Shown: piece after piece, positions 22,524 to 31,599 of the stretch
Numbering within the stretch: the first letter of the stretch is position 1
How the letters are laid out: each line of letters opens with the position of its first letter
From: Phellopilus nigrolimitatus
Taxonomy: Eukaryota > Basidiomycota > Agaricomycetes > Hymenochaetales > Hymenochaetaceae
Length of the DNA stretch: 52,259 nucleotides
Direction: 5' to 3'
Assembly (NCBI GenBank): GCA_021029095.1
Contig: JAJOHG010000175.1
Location: 1 to 52,259 of the forward strand
The notes under the pieces: model-generated
Database searches by the model: none
Seen by the model: only the letters and a program-made list of their open reading frames with translations
What the model was told of the DNA's origin: nothing
Program-made: the position numbers and the translations under genes

Positions 22524-23188
22524 TACAGTATAGTACGCCTCCTTTAGACACCCAATCATATTTTTGCCTGCTTCACCGTACAATGCTGCTTTTCGTTGAT
22601 TAAAATTTATATAGCGATTGCTAACTATACTAAGAGTGCTATATGAAGATTTAACGAGATCCTGTGTTCAGGAAAAAATGAAAACAAATAATTCTCGAAA
22701 ACAAGGATTTTGTCACAAACATAGGTCCTTTAGACACCCTGTGACACCATCACAAACGTGCCAGATAACGTTGGAGAGGTGCCCGACAACGCGCATTGGC
22801 GGTTTGCAGGTGTCACACTCAGACAGCCAATGTACAGTACCCTGCCTACCATTAATGTTTTTGACCACCGATTTCCGAGCTTGAAATTTTCAAATGAAGC
22901 GTACATTGTACTACATATTATCATAAAGATAAATCAGTAATAGGAGGTTCCAAAAAATTAAGGACTGCAGATGTCGATTGCATCATTCCTGCTAAATGCA
23001 GATTTTGAGACATTTTTGACCCTCGAGGATCAGCAAATGCATTTCCTTTGCTCAGAATTTATAGGCAGTTAGAACAGTCCTACTGCAATGGATATGTAAA
23101 ATTTCAGGCCAAAATACAAAGAAATGAAGGAGAAAATGTGGGGTGTCTAAAGGACCACCGGTGTCTAAAGGAGGCGTACTATACTGTA
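22524..23188. mobile_element. MITE, Tc1/mariner-type, with 29-bp terminal inverted repeats
   Basis: 22524-22552 is the exact reverse complement of 23160-23188, counting the flanking TA. The element proper begins CAGTATAGTACG and is bordered by TA on both sides, as expected for TA-target Tc1/mariner/pogo transposons. A second, inner inverted pair lies at 22724-22739 and 23141-23156 (GGGTGTCTAAAGGACC), so both ends carry repeated GTGTCTAAAGG motifs that could be transposase binding sites. About 660 bp long with no transposase frame, so it must be mobilised in trans. Confidence 0.9.
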
Positions 23189-23566
23189 TCCTTTTGAATT
23201 TTCCAGTCTACCAATAGTACAATTATGTCATTTTGCATGAATCTGGAATCCTTTTAACACTGTCTCAACTGAACCCGCAAAGATCTGTAATCTGACCTCC
23301 GACCTGTTTGACCGCACCCCTTGGTTTCTGGGGACCCGTAGGCCTGAGTCGGAACAGGAACAGGTCAAGCTGGGTCAAGGTTGAGGATTTTTCGCCACAG
23401 ACGACCTGCCAACAGGTCCGGGTCAACTCGTAGATCTATTTGTGGTATACTCTATCCAGGTATTAGGTTTGAAAATCAAATACCTGTGCAAACGGGTCTG
23501 GGTCTATCTACAGATTGATTTGGGATATTACCTAATTGGAGAGACATAAGGGGGAGTCTGTTCTCT
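23189..23566. other. Spacer with degenerate GGGTC-rich repeats
   Basis: Loosely repeated motifs (GGTCCGGGTCAACTCGTAGA at about 23416 and a related GGGTCTGGGTC copy at about 23496) lie about 80 bp apart. No exon is supported. The region ends where the duplicated promoter of gene C begins. Confidence 0.5.
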
Positions 23567-25285
23567 GCTTTTTATTCCCGTGAGAATATTATTTTCTATA
23601 AAGGTAAGAGTGTAGCTTCCTGTTTTGGTCAGCACTTCTTGAACTTGAACCATCACCATCATCAAGTAAGTATTAGATCCATAGAGAATGTACTTACTGT
23701 TGACACTTGCCTTAGTAAAGCACCCTCTCACAGTCATCATCGCTTTTTCCCCTTCAACTATAATTAATAAAATGAGCTCACCAATGGTGAGTTGTTTTTG
23801 GTTTTGGTTTGTGGAAAGTCAATAAAATGCTTACCATGCTTTCAGCATATGAACACTCCAAGCCAGCGTGTGGCAGGCATCCACGAACTTCTTGGGGCAA
23901 TCTTGGGATATTTTCAACTCAACCCACAAAGCTATATTGGCCATGAAAGGTGAGGCGCATTGTAAACATGCCATTGGTATTTTTCTGACATGAATACAGA
24001 GATCAGCAATACATCAATAAAAAGCAGAATGACATAGATCGCCGTACTCTTCGTGCTGCTTGCCAGGTGTCGAGACATTGGACACCAGTTGCACAGGAGA
24101 CCTTGCAACGTGTCATCGTCATTGATCCATATGCGCTAAGCTCAAGATATATGCGCTGCCTTGACTTTGCACGGACATCAGGGCCGCGCCAAGGTTATCG
24201 TGGCTTGGGCGAGGTCACACGCACAATGGTTGTGGCTGAACAAAGTGTTGTCAGCATAGATCTCTTCACTTGTCTGGTGGAAAGGATGGAGCGTTTGCAG
24301 ACAGGCCGCTTTGGAGCAATCAACCACGCCTTTGATTATCCATTCACCACTATTCTCATCGCTTCCACCAATATGACACCAATCCTTACAACACTCCATT
24401 TCCTCGAGTTCAAGGAGGACGTCTTTGACTCTGAAGATTTGCTCCGGGCAGGATCTATTCTTTGTATCCTGCCTGATCACATTAAAATCAAAATGTGGTT
24501 GACCGTTGGGCACTCTCACTGTGCAGCAGAGGCCATTAAAGGAATCCGTCCCATTGATTCAATGACCACATTGGAGATCGCTCCATATTATCCACATTCG
24601 GGGTTAGTTTTGGGCCCTGAAGATCAGCCCAGGCTACAGGATTGGGTCTTTCACATGGAATTGCCACAGTTGGAGCGTCTTGTGCTGAGCAGTGGTGACG
24701 TTAGGGTCTTCCCAAATGACAAGGACCTCTGTGCTCACAGAGAGAGTATTCGAAGCCTGCACATCAACCTTGATAATAAAAAGGAGTCATTTGATTGGAT
24801 GGCCCTCAGTGATCAGCTTCCCAAACTGGTCCACCTTGATGCACCAGTTTTTTTCATTTTGGAACAATCCAATTTTGTCCATTTGGAACTCAAGCAGGTT
24901 GACATCAAGTACATGTGCAGATTTCATACGACACTCAATTGCGCCCCTTATTTCCTTGTAATGGCCTTAAATGTTCTTTTGGACCGTGTTGCATTTCCCA
25001 AGTTAGAGAAGGTGGTTTGTTATGCAGACAGCTGGAACTGTACCCATAATCCCTTTGATGGCTTTAAATTGTTGCGTAGGACAGACAAGGAGATTTGTCG
25101 TAGTGTAGAAGAGCGTCTGATGACATCAGGTGTTACTTTACATTCCAGAGTAGGCCAGCTAGATTTCACCCCTACCTATTGATGCAGCAGCCAATCACAC
25201 ACATCAGCCAAGAGAATCATGTAAATAGATAACTCTAGACAAACATTTGAATAGACACACCCTCACTCATCTATCTCTTGTGCAC
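23567..25285. repeat. Segmental duplication, copy 2 (copy 1 at 17090-18810)
   Basis: Contains the complete gene C with promoter and 3' flank. The TATA box is at about 23597 and the shared motif CTTGAACCATCACCATCATC at 23644-23663, 47 bp apart as in copy 1. Confidence 0.92.
23772..25182 (+). CDS. F-box-like protein, paralogue C (433 aa), recent duplicate of B
   Basis: Exons 23772-23786, 23846-23949 and 24000-25182 have the same lengths and phases as gene B. Exon 1 is identical, exon 2 has three substitutions of which one changes a residue, and exon 3 begins with about 76 unchanged codons. After that, replacements come in clusters, for example codons around 24243-24285 and 24325-24370, where most changed codons alter the residue. 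The C-terminal SGVTLHSRVGQLDFTPTY is unchanged. The pattern suggests either gene conversion of the 5' half or diversifying selection on the LRR-like platform. Family role as in B. Confidence 0.82.
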
Positions 25286-25808
25286 CCTCATTCACAGGAA
25301 CACTCATGCCCAAAGGATGCTGTGCCTTCCCAATCCAATCATTGTCAATTGGACTTGGTCATGCAGAAGCTTGTTTACTCCCCATCACTACTCATCGTGT
25401 CCAACCAGCCAAATGCTGACTATATGAAGATGAATTCAAAGTCAGCTACACTGGTCAAGTGCAATGGTGATGGTAGGTTGGACAAGGCAATCGCTAATGA
25501 GCTTCACCGCACTGGCAACCAATGGAGCTTTAACGACTCAGAGCCCAAAATCATGAATTTGAACCTTGCTGATGAGATTGGCAAACTCAATATTTTTAAC
25601 AGCACAAGGGTGGCATGGACAGCTCAACAACACCTTCCAAAAATGAATGGAATGTGCTCCAAATTTATAAAATGAGCCCATTTGTTACATCATCATCATC
25701 AGAAACTTCTGTGGACTCCGCTTCGCCTGTTCTTGTACTTTGCACAATAGAACAATCTGCTGGCCGATTTCTCACACATGCTTCCCCACCCAATTTCTGT
25801 CAATACTT
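25286..25808. other. Spacer with open frame, no recognised gene
   Basis: A frame at 25247-25675 is open but starts in the 3' flank of gene C. Its middle (CNGDGRLDKAIANELHRTGN, then NLADEIGKLNIFNSTRVAW) has a protein-like look. It may belong to the same decayed locus as the aldehyde dehydrogenase relic that follows. I cannot assign it. Confidence 0.35.
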
Positions 25809-25992
25809 GTGTCTTGGACCCACTACAAAGGATCTCATGCCCTGCTCGCTAAAGCTTGGTGGGAAGTCATCTGTGTTCATTGATGTGGCGTACAATTTGG
25901 ATATTGCTGCAGCGCACATCCTGTTTGGTAAGGTGAGCAATGTGGGCCAGATGTGCATCATACTCAACTATGTGCTCACCCCATACAATGAT
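25809..25992 (+). pseudogene. Aldehyde dehydrogenase relic (catalytic-centre fragment)
   Basis: The frame reads LKLGGKSSVFIDVAYNLDIA, then AHILFGKVSNVGQMCIILNY. This aligns with the aldehyde dehydrogenase active-site region: the LELGGKSP motif with the glutamate, here replaced by Lys in LKLGG, then the 'D.DLD.AA..I..GK..N.GQ.C' block with the catalytic Cys still present in GQMC. Only about 60 residues align. The sequence upstream has no credible NAD-binding domain and the downstream part is out of register. Loss of the general-base Glu and truncation argue for a non-functional remnant, possibly of an ALDH3-like gene. Confidence 0.65.
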
Positions 25993-26054
25993 TGTGGCAC
26001 TCTGATGTGTTTAAATGGACAGCTACCTAGTTGGGTCACTTGCATTTACATGGT

Positions 26055-26857
26055 GCCATGATCCGACCATTCATGACACGGTCGAGGAACAACCCCGAAC
26101 CCACGGGCTGGGGTGGACTGAAGGTCTCTAACCAATCACGAACCAAGAATTGCAAATGGGCCACGAACGAGAGGGCTCGAACCAATCGCAAGTGAACCAC
26201 GTGACATCTGGGTTTGTGAACGAAGATGGCCAAATGCCAAAGTTGGCCTGCACCCCGAACACGAGTTGAACGCACCGCAGGCACATGCTGAATTCGGACT
26301 CGGCTGAAAAGCATTGGAAATTGAAGATGTGACCGTGTCCGCCGAACCACACGCCTGGCTCGCCGACGCGATACGCTTCGCCGATCGGCTCACACTGGCT
26401 CTCCACCCCTTGTGCTGGACATGCCTCTCCACAGTCAAACCGCGAGTTTCGGCGACTCACCAAACTCACTTGGAAGAAAGACAGGGGAAGGAGTCTTCTC
26501 GTATAAATAGGACACTGACATGTACTTTGTACTCTAGACTGAATATTGACATTTCTGACATCTGTATCGAGTGTCGGTGAACCATCCCTCAGCTCACTTG
26601 TCCAATCCCCGGACTCCTTTCTGCTCTCGCTCCGATTCCTCGCTTCTCAATATGCCCGAATGTGTTCCCCTCGATCTTGACTTGACGAACGCGCAACCAA
26701 ACTATCCGAACCACGAACAACTGGCATATTTGAACCTCCGTTGACTTCGGCAGTCTTCTCGCCTAGTCTGAACGACCAAACGAAACCCCCGTACTCCATC
26801 TCCACGAATTCGGTCGACCCAAACCCCGTCCCGCTGAGCGGTTTGGTTCAAACATGA
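26055..26857. mobile_element. Possible insertion of ~800 bp bordered by ACATGGT
   Basis: ACATGGT occurs at 26048-26054 and again at 26858-26864. The sequence between is more GC-rich than its surroundings and has many CGAACC-like words. It contains a promoter-like TATAAATAGG at 26502 and a short ATG frame at 26652 (MPECVPLDLDLTNAQPNYPN) of about 30 codons. It might be a solo LTR or a small DNA element. Terminal repeats are weak (GCCATG against GTCATG), so the 7-base match may be chance. Confidence 0.35.
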
Positions 26858-27047
26858 CACATGGTACAAACACATTGTCAATGCAATGCACATCTGACAT
26901 CTGACAGAGCTGTGTCTAGAGCAGAATGACAAATGAGGCATGGCTCAAGATTGCCATGACAGTCCTGACGGGCATGACCATTGACAATGTGCTCATGGAA
27001 AAGTGCAATTTATGTCTTCCATTTTTAGCATATATTAATATTCAAGT

Positions 27048-27100
27048 TATATAATAGGTCAGAGTGGGCTTTTACTTCTTGAATTCAAACCACCATCATC
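27048..27100 (+). promoter_or_regulatory. TATA box and shared 5' motif, gene E
   Basis: TATATAATA at 27048 is followed about 40 bp later by TTCAAACCACCATCATC (27084-27100). A GTATGT donor near 27108 and a CTACAG acceptor near 27166 suggest a 5'-UTR intron before the ATG at 27182. Confidence 0.55.
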
Positions 27101-27181
27101 TATCTGTGGTATGTGGGTAAATTTTTTATCATGCACTGTCCTAAGAGTCTAAACATCTCTACAGAAATTCTATCTGCCATA

Positions 27182-28584
27182 ATGGTAAATTGCTCATTCT
27201 CAAGTGAGGGGGGTTAGGAAAGAACTTACATGTCTAATAATGCAGCAAAGCAATACTGTAGCAAATCAGGTGGCTGGCATTGATGAGCTTCTACATCACA
27301 TATTGCAAAACTTCTCATTGGGGCCTGACAATCATGTTGGAGAGAAACGGTACTTCTGTTTTTTTCCTGTTACTTGAGTATACTTTTACTTAAGTCAAAA
27401 TTAGGGATCTTCAGGAATTTTTCAGGTCTCGCAACAATGCTGGCCGTGCAGCTCTTTGTGCAGCCTGTCTGGTGCAAAAGGCTTGGCTCTTACCGGCACT
27501 CAAAGCCCTACATCGGGTGATTGTGATTGAGCCCGACTCTATGGACAATTCTCTCATTGATAAGATTGTGCACTCCCAGAGGAATGAGGCCTGGGAAAAG
27601 GGCAGGGGTATGGGATTTTTCACTAAGGCCCTTTACATATGCCAGCAGGAGGACCCAGTTCGTGAAAACATGGTGACCATGATGATGCAAATGCCACATT
27701 TGGAAGGAGCATATGTAGGAGATGCATATGGGGCATGGTCTTTGTCTGTCTCTCATCTGCTATCACTTGCGTCACCCCATCTCAGCCACATAAAACAGCT
27801 CCAGTTCAAACACCTTGTGTCCCATGTTACAGACCTCATTGAACTTAAAAACAATCTTTCCAACCATCCAGATGCTATCCACCTCGACATATGCCTCGTT
27901 GTAGGCCACTTTTTCTGCACAAGTGCCGACTTTGAACAGGCTCAAGCCATTGACTGTATCACAACCCTGGAAATCATGTCACCCCTCGAGACCATGGAGA
28001 ATGGAGAGGTTCAAGGAGAAGATCTAGCACCCAGACGTCGGCTACAAGATTGGATCTTATCATGGCCTTTGCCACATTTACAACACATTTTCTATGCTGG
28101 CAGAGATATAAACAGGACACTTCCAGATGGAAAAGCATTGTCGAGGCACAGAACACTTCACACTCTGCAATATGCTGTTGATGTGAACATAACTATCATG
28201 GATTGGCCTGGCATCAAGCCCATTGCCCCACAGCTGAGGAACCTTGAGGTGCCTGTACAATGGTTTTGGGGGCGCTTTCCCATCACATTCCCATATGTTG
28301 AAACAGTCACTATCAATCACTTCTTTGTCAGGGCACAGAGACACATTTCCAATGCAATACAGCTCATTATAGCTCTGGATATGCTTCTTGACAAGGCATA
28401 TTATCCCAAATTGACCCATGTGGTACTATCAAACTGTGGTGCTGCTTCAAATGCCAATCCCCTTGCCTTTAAAGTTCCACCAGAATTCCAGCCACTTTGC
28501 GATAGGGCACAGGCACGCCACCTTGAATCAGGAGTAACCATCTCATCCACATTTGCACATCTACATTTTGCCCTCACACACTAA
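27182..28584 (+). CDS. F-box-like protein, paralogue E (~428 aa)
   Basis: By comparison with B, C and D, the second coding exon should be 104 nt in phase 0. Exactly that is found at 27246-27349, preceded by a GCAG acceptor. The only in-phase upstream start is ATG 27182-27184 followed at once by a GTAAAT donor, which makes a first exon holding nothing but the start codon. If the intron is retained or transcription starts later, ATG 27240 gives a two-residue-longer protein in the same frame. The last exon is 27405-28584. The F-box-like region reads VAGIDELLHHILQNFSLGP, then RAALCAACLVQKAWLLPALK and LHRVIVIEP. The rest is LRR-like and ends SGVTISSTFAHLHF. SCF adaptor function is inferred. Confidence 0.78.
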
Positions 28585-28777
28585 AGTAGAAATGTGTTCT
28601 TGTGGTCAATACTGTACGTGAGCTACTTACAAAATCATCCTATGCACCACCATCACATTACATATGCCATACAATTGTCTGATAGACATGATCACAACAA
28701 AGCCACGGAGGCCAGAATTTACTACTATTTAAACTCTTAGAAGCCAATGATATACGAAAGATCAGAGTCAATTTCAA
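28585..28777. other. 3' flank of gene E up to the satellite edge
   Basis: AT-rich sequence with no feature. The satellite begins abruptly at GACCACGTGTGCTC (28778). Confidence 0.6.
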
Positions 28778-30232
28778 GACCACGTGTGCTCATTCCGTTT
28801 TCAGATTTGGAATCAGCTCGAAAATTCGCACCAGATACCATTTTGAGCGAATCCGATCGGAGCTGTTTTCCTAAGTGTCCTCTGCCATGCGAAACCGATT
28901 ACGGAGAGCTCCGGGTCTCCGTAACTTTCCCGTCAGACCAGCTATGATCACACCGTTTCCAGATTTGGAATCAGCTCGAAAAATCGATCTAGGGACACCC
29001 ATCACCTGATACAGATGTCCTCGACTTCCGTTTGTCACACAGGTTCGCTCGCTTTCCCTGCAACAAATCTGATTCTGTGACAGCAGCTCCCGTTTTTGTC
29101 CGAGTTTCTTGAGAATCGGAGAACCCAGTTTCCCATATGGTACAAATATCTTCCCACATTTTCAAGACTTTCGGTCAACTCCTCCTTTGGGGGAATCGGA
29201 AATGAAGAAACACGGATCTCCGCTTTCAAGCCAAGTGTGAAGCTGAAGGCATGCTTTTTGTTTTCTTCCAGAAACAAATCCATTTTTCCTCCCCCGATAT
29301 CCGTGACTCTAGTGGCGAAAGCCGGCGGTGAGTGAATCAGAAACGGAGGCGTCCGGAGTCCGGTACGTTTGATCCAGAGCTTTCTTTGGCTTGACTTTCG
29401 GAACAACTTCACCAACACAAATTGGAGACAAGTGGTGATGTCAGATTCGAGGATTTCACTGGGCCATGTCCCTGATCCATCCCAACTCCTACGACTGGAA
29501 TCGGAGTCCATTTCCATTCCGGACGCTTTCGATCTCGGCTCGATTCTGCAGAACTTCGAATCTGCATAACTTTCCCGCCAGACCACGTGTGCTCATTCCG
29601 TTTTCAGATTTGGAATCAGCTCGAAAATTCGCACCAGATACCATTTTGAGCGAATCCGATCGGAGCTGTTTTCCTAAGTGTCCTCTGCCATGCGAAACCG
29701 ATTACGGAGAGCTCCGGGTCTCCGTAACTTTCCCGTCAGACCAGCTATGATCACACCGTTTCCAGATTTGGAATCAGCTCGAAAAATCGATCTAGGGACA
29801 CCCATCACCTGATACAGATGTCCTCGACTTCCGTTTGTCACACAGGTTCGCTCGCTTTCCCTGCAACAAATCTGATTCTGTGACAGCAGCTCCCGTTTTT
29901 GTCCGAGTTTCTTGAGAATCGGAGAACCCAGTTTCCCATATGGTACAAATATCTTCCCACATTTTCAAGACTTTCGGTCAACTCCTCCTTTGGGGGAATC
30001 GGAAATGAAGAAACACGGATCTCCGCTTTCAAGCCAAGTGTGAAGCTGAAGGCATGCTTTTTGTTTTCTTCCAGAAACAAATCCATTTTTCCTCCCCCGA
30101 TATCCGTGACTCTAGTGGCGAAAGCCGGCGGTGAGTGAATCAGAAACGGAGGCGTCCGGAGTCCGGTACGTTTGATCCAGAGCTTTCTTTGGCTTGACTT
30201 TCGGAACAACTTCACCAACACAAATTGGAGAC
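28778..30232. repeat. 803-bp satellite, array 1 (about 1.8 units)
   Basis: The same sequence recurs at 803-bp spacing (for example AACTTTCCCGTCAGACC at 28923 and 29726). Each unit contains an internal diverged duplication offset by about 158 bp (CCGTTTTCAGATTTGGAATC at 28795 and a CCGTTTCC variant at 28953) and several relatives of the ACTTTC motif, so the unit itself grew from shorter monomers. Each unit has one CACGTG palindrome. The array ends mid-unit at GGAGAC, where the 3663-bp block is inserted. Confidence 0.97.
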
Positions 30233-30663
30233 TTTGGTTGTGGGCCATTGCTGTGCATGGCATGTTACGATTCCTGTTTTTCTTTTTTTCAGTTCTTTTT
30301 TATACCATCTACTTTGGTATACATGTATTAACTGATTTAAAGCAAATGCATATCTGACAGTGGGACGTTGATTATCTTCGGAGCACGACAAGTGACGTCC
30401 TGCTCGGGGGCTGGGTCTACTAGCGTAGCCCTGCAAAACAAACGGGAAATTCGACCATTTTCAACCTCTTTTCTTCAGTCAAAAGTCTATTTTTATGGTT
30501 ATGTATGTACATCATATCTACGCGATGTGTAACTACTTTTCATGTCCAACGTTGGCGAGGCTCGCGTTTTCTTCGGTGACTTGATCTCGACCCACACTTC
30601 GTGCTTCAGCACCGTCGGCGACGATTGGTCATCCGTCATGAACGAGGGTGTCGGCGCTTGGTC

Positions 30664-31566
30664 CTATTGGATGTTTAGCGCGCGGCGACACCTCGCTTTT
30701 TTGCGCTCGCCTTGGCCCGCCCGTCCATCCTGAGGCTGATGTAGAATTCCGCGTCGGTACTGTACTCCACAGATCGTGGCCGACGATGGCAATGCCAAAA
30801 TTTGCCTTGCATGAAATGTCAATTTTGCAAAGCACGGAAGAACAGAGTCGCTCTCACCGCATGCACCGCACTGAGATCTGTTTCCAAGCGGGCCCTTTCG
30901 ACGTCCGACAGCGAGACTATCAGGACAGCCGCAATTCGAGCAATGCCAGATGCCATCAATCACGTTCGCACGCTGTCCATTTGCATACTCGCGCTCCTTC
31001 GCCTCTTTCTCGAGTTCTCTTCGTCTTCGTGCCGAGACTATCCTTGAGGCCTTCGAGTCCTGCGCCGAGGCAGAAGTCGAAGAAACGCGCAGCGGCAAGT
31101 CGCCTTCCAGCGGCGGCTCGAACGTCGACGAGTCCACCACCATCGATGGCGTCGCCGCGGTGACGTTTGCACGCACCTTCAGATTCGACTGTGTGTACTT
31201 CGGCACTTTGAACGAACCCTTCGCCTTCGATAGCGGGACCGCAGGTGCCGACGGAGTGCTCGAGACCGTCGGAATGATGGCCGTCCTTTTCTCGGATGCC
31301 ACCGTATTCATAATGATGACCGACGTCGCCGCGGCTGCTGCCCTGCGTGATGTCGGCGCAGCTGCCGCCGCCGCGAGCGCGATAGTCGACGGATCGACCT
31401 CGGGGAACCCGATCGCCAGCGTGCGGTGCGTCTTGAGCGGCTCGCGGTTTGGCAGGGCGATGCCGCGCTGCCCAGGTGTGGTGCGCTTCCGCCGCTTGTT
31501 CGCCTCCTTTTCGCGCTCCTTGTCGAGCCGGTCAAGCTCGCCATCGCTGAGATAGTTGATGATCGG
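30664..31566 (-). CDS. SNF5/SMARCB1-like C-terminal exons (SWI/SNF subunit fragment), copy 1
   Basis: Two minus-strand exons join in frame: 31566-30858 and 30805-30664, separated by a 52-nt GTGAGA...CAAG intron. The first encodes IINYLSDGELDRLDKEREKE, a basic stretch, REPLKTHRTLAIGFPE and an Ala-rich linker. It then reaches a GATA-like zinc finger (CSNC, GRRKGPLGNRSQ, CGAC; C-x2-C-x20-C-x2-C), and the second continues GKFWHCHRRPRSVEY. This arrangement is what I know from the C-terminal half of basidiomycete SNF5 proteins, core subunits of SWI/SNF-type chromatin remodellers. The SNF5 core domain itself is not found upstream, so this is a captured or truncated gene. Whether it is expressed is unknown. 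Recognition is from memory of the family and should be tested. Confidence 0.6.
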   Translation of the reverse strand, partial: PIINYLSDGELDRLDKEREKEANKRRKRTTPGQRGIALPNREPLKTHRTLAIGFPEVDPSTIALAAAAAAPTSRRAAAAATSVIIMNTVASEKRTAIIPTVSSTPSAPAVPLSKAKGSFKVPKYTQSNLKVRANVTAATPSMVVDSSTFEPPLEGDLPLRVSSTSASAQDSKASRIVSARRRRELEKEAKEREYANGQRANVIDGIWHCSNCGCPDSLAVGRRKGPLGNRSQCGACGESDSVLPCFAKLTFHARQILALPSSATICGVQYRRGILHQPQDGRAGQGERKKARCRRALNIQ

Positions 31567-31599
31567 CTGGCACGATTATGTCTCTACGACGGAGCTCGC

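Noticed and set aside
26055..26857. A link between the ~803-bp length of this candidate insertion and the 803-bp satellite
   Set aside because: The two sequences share no recognisable words, so the equal length looks like coincidence.
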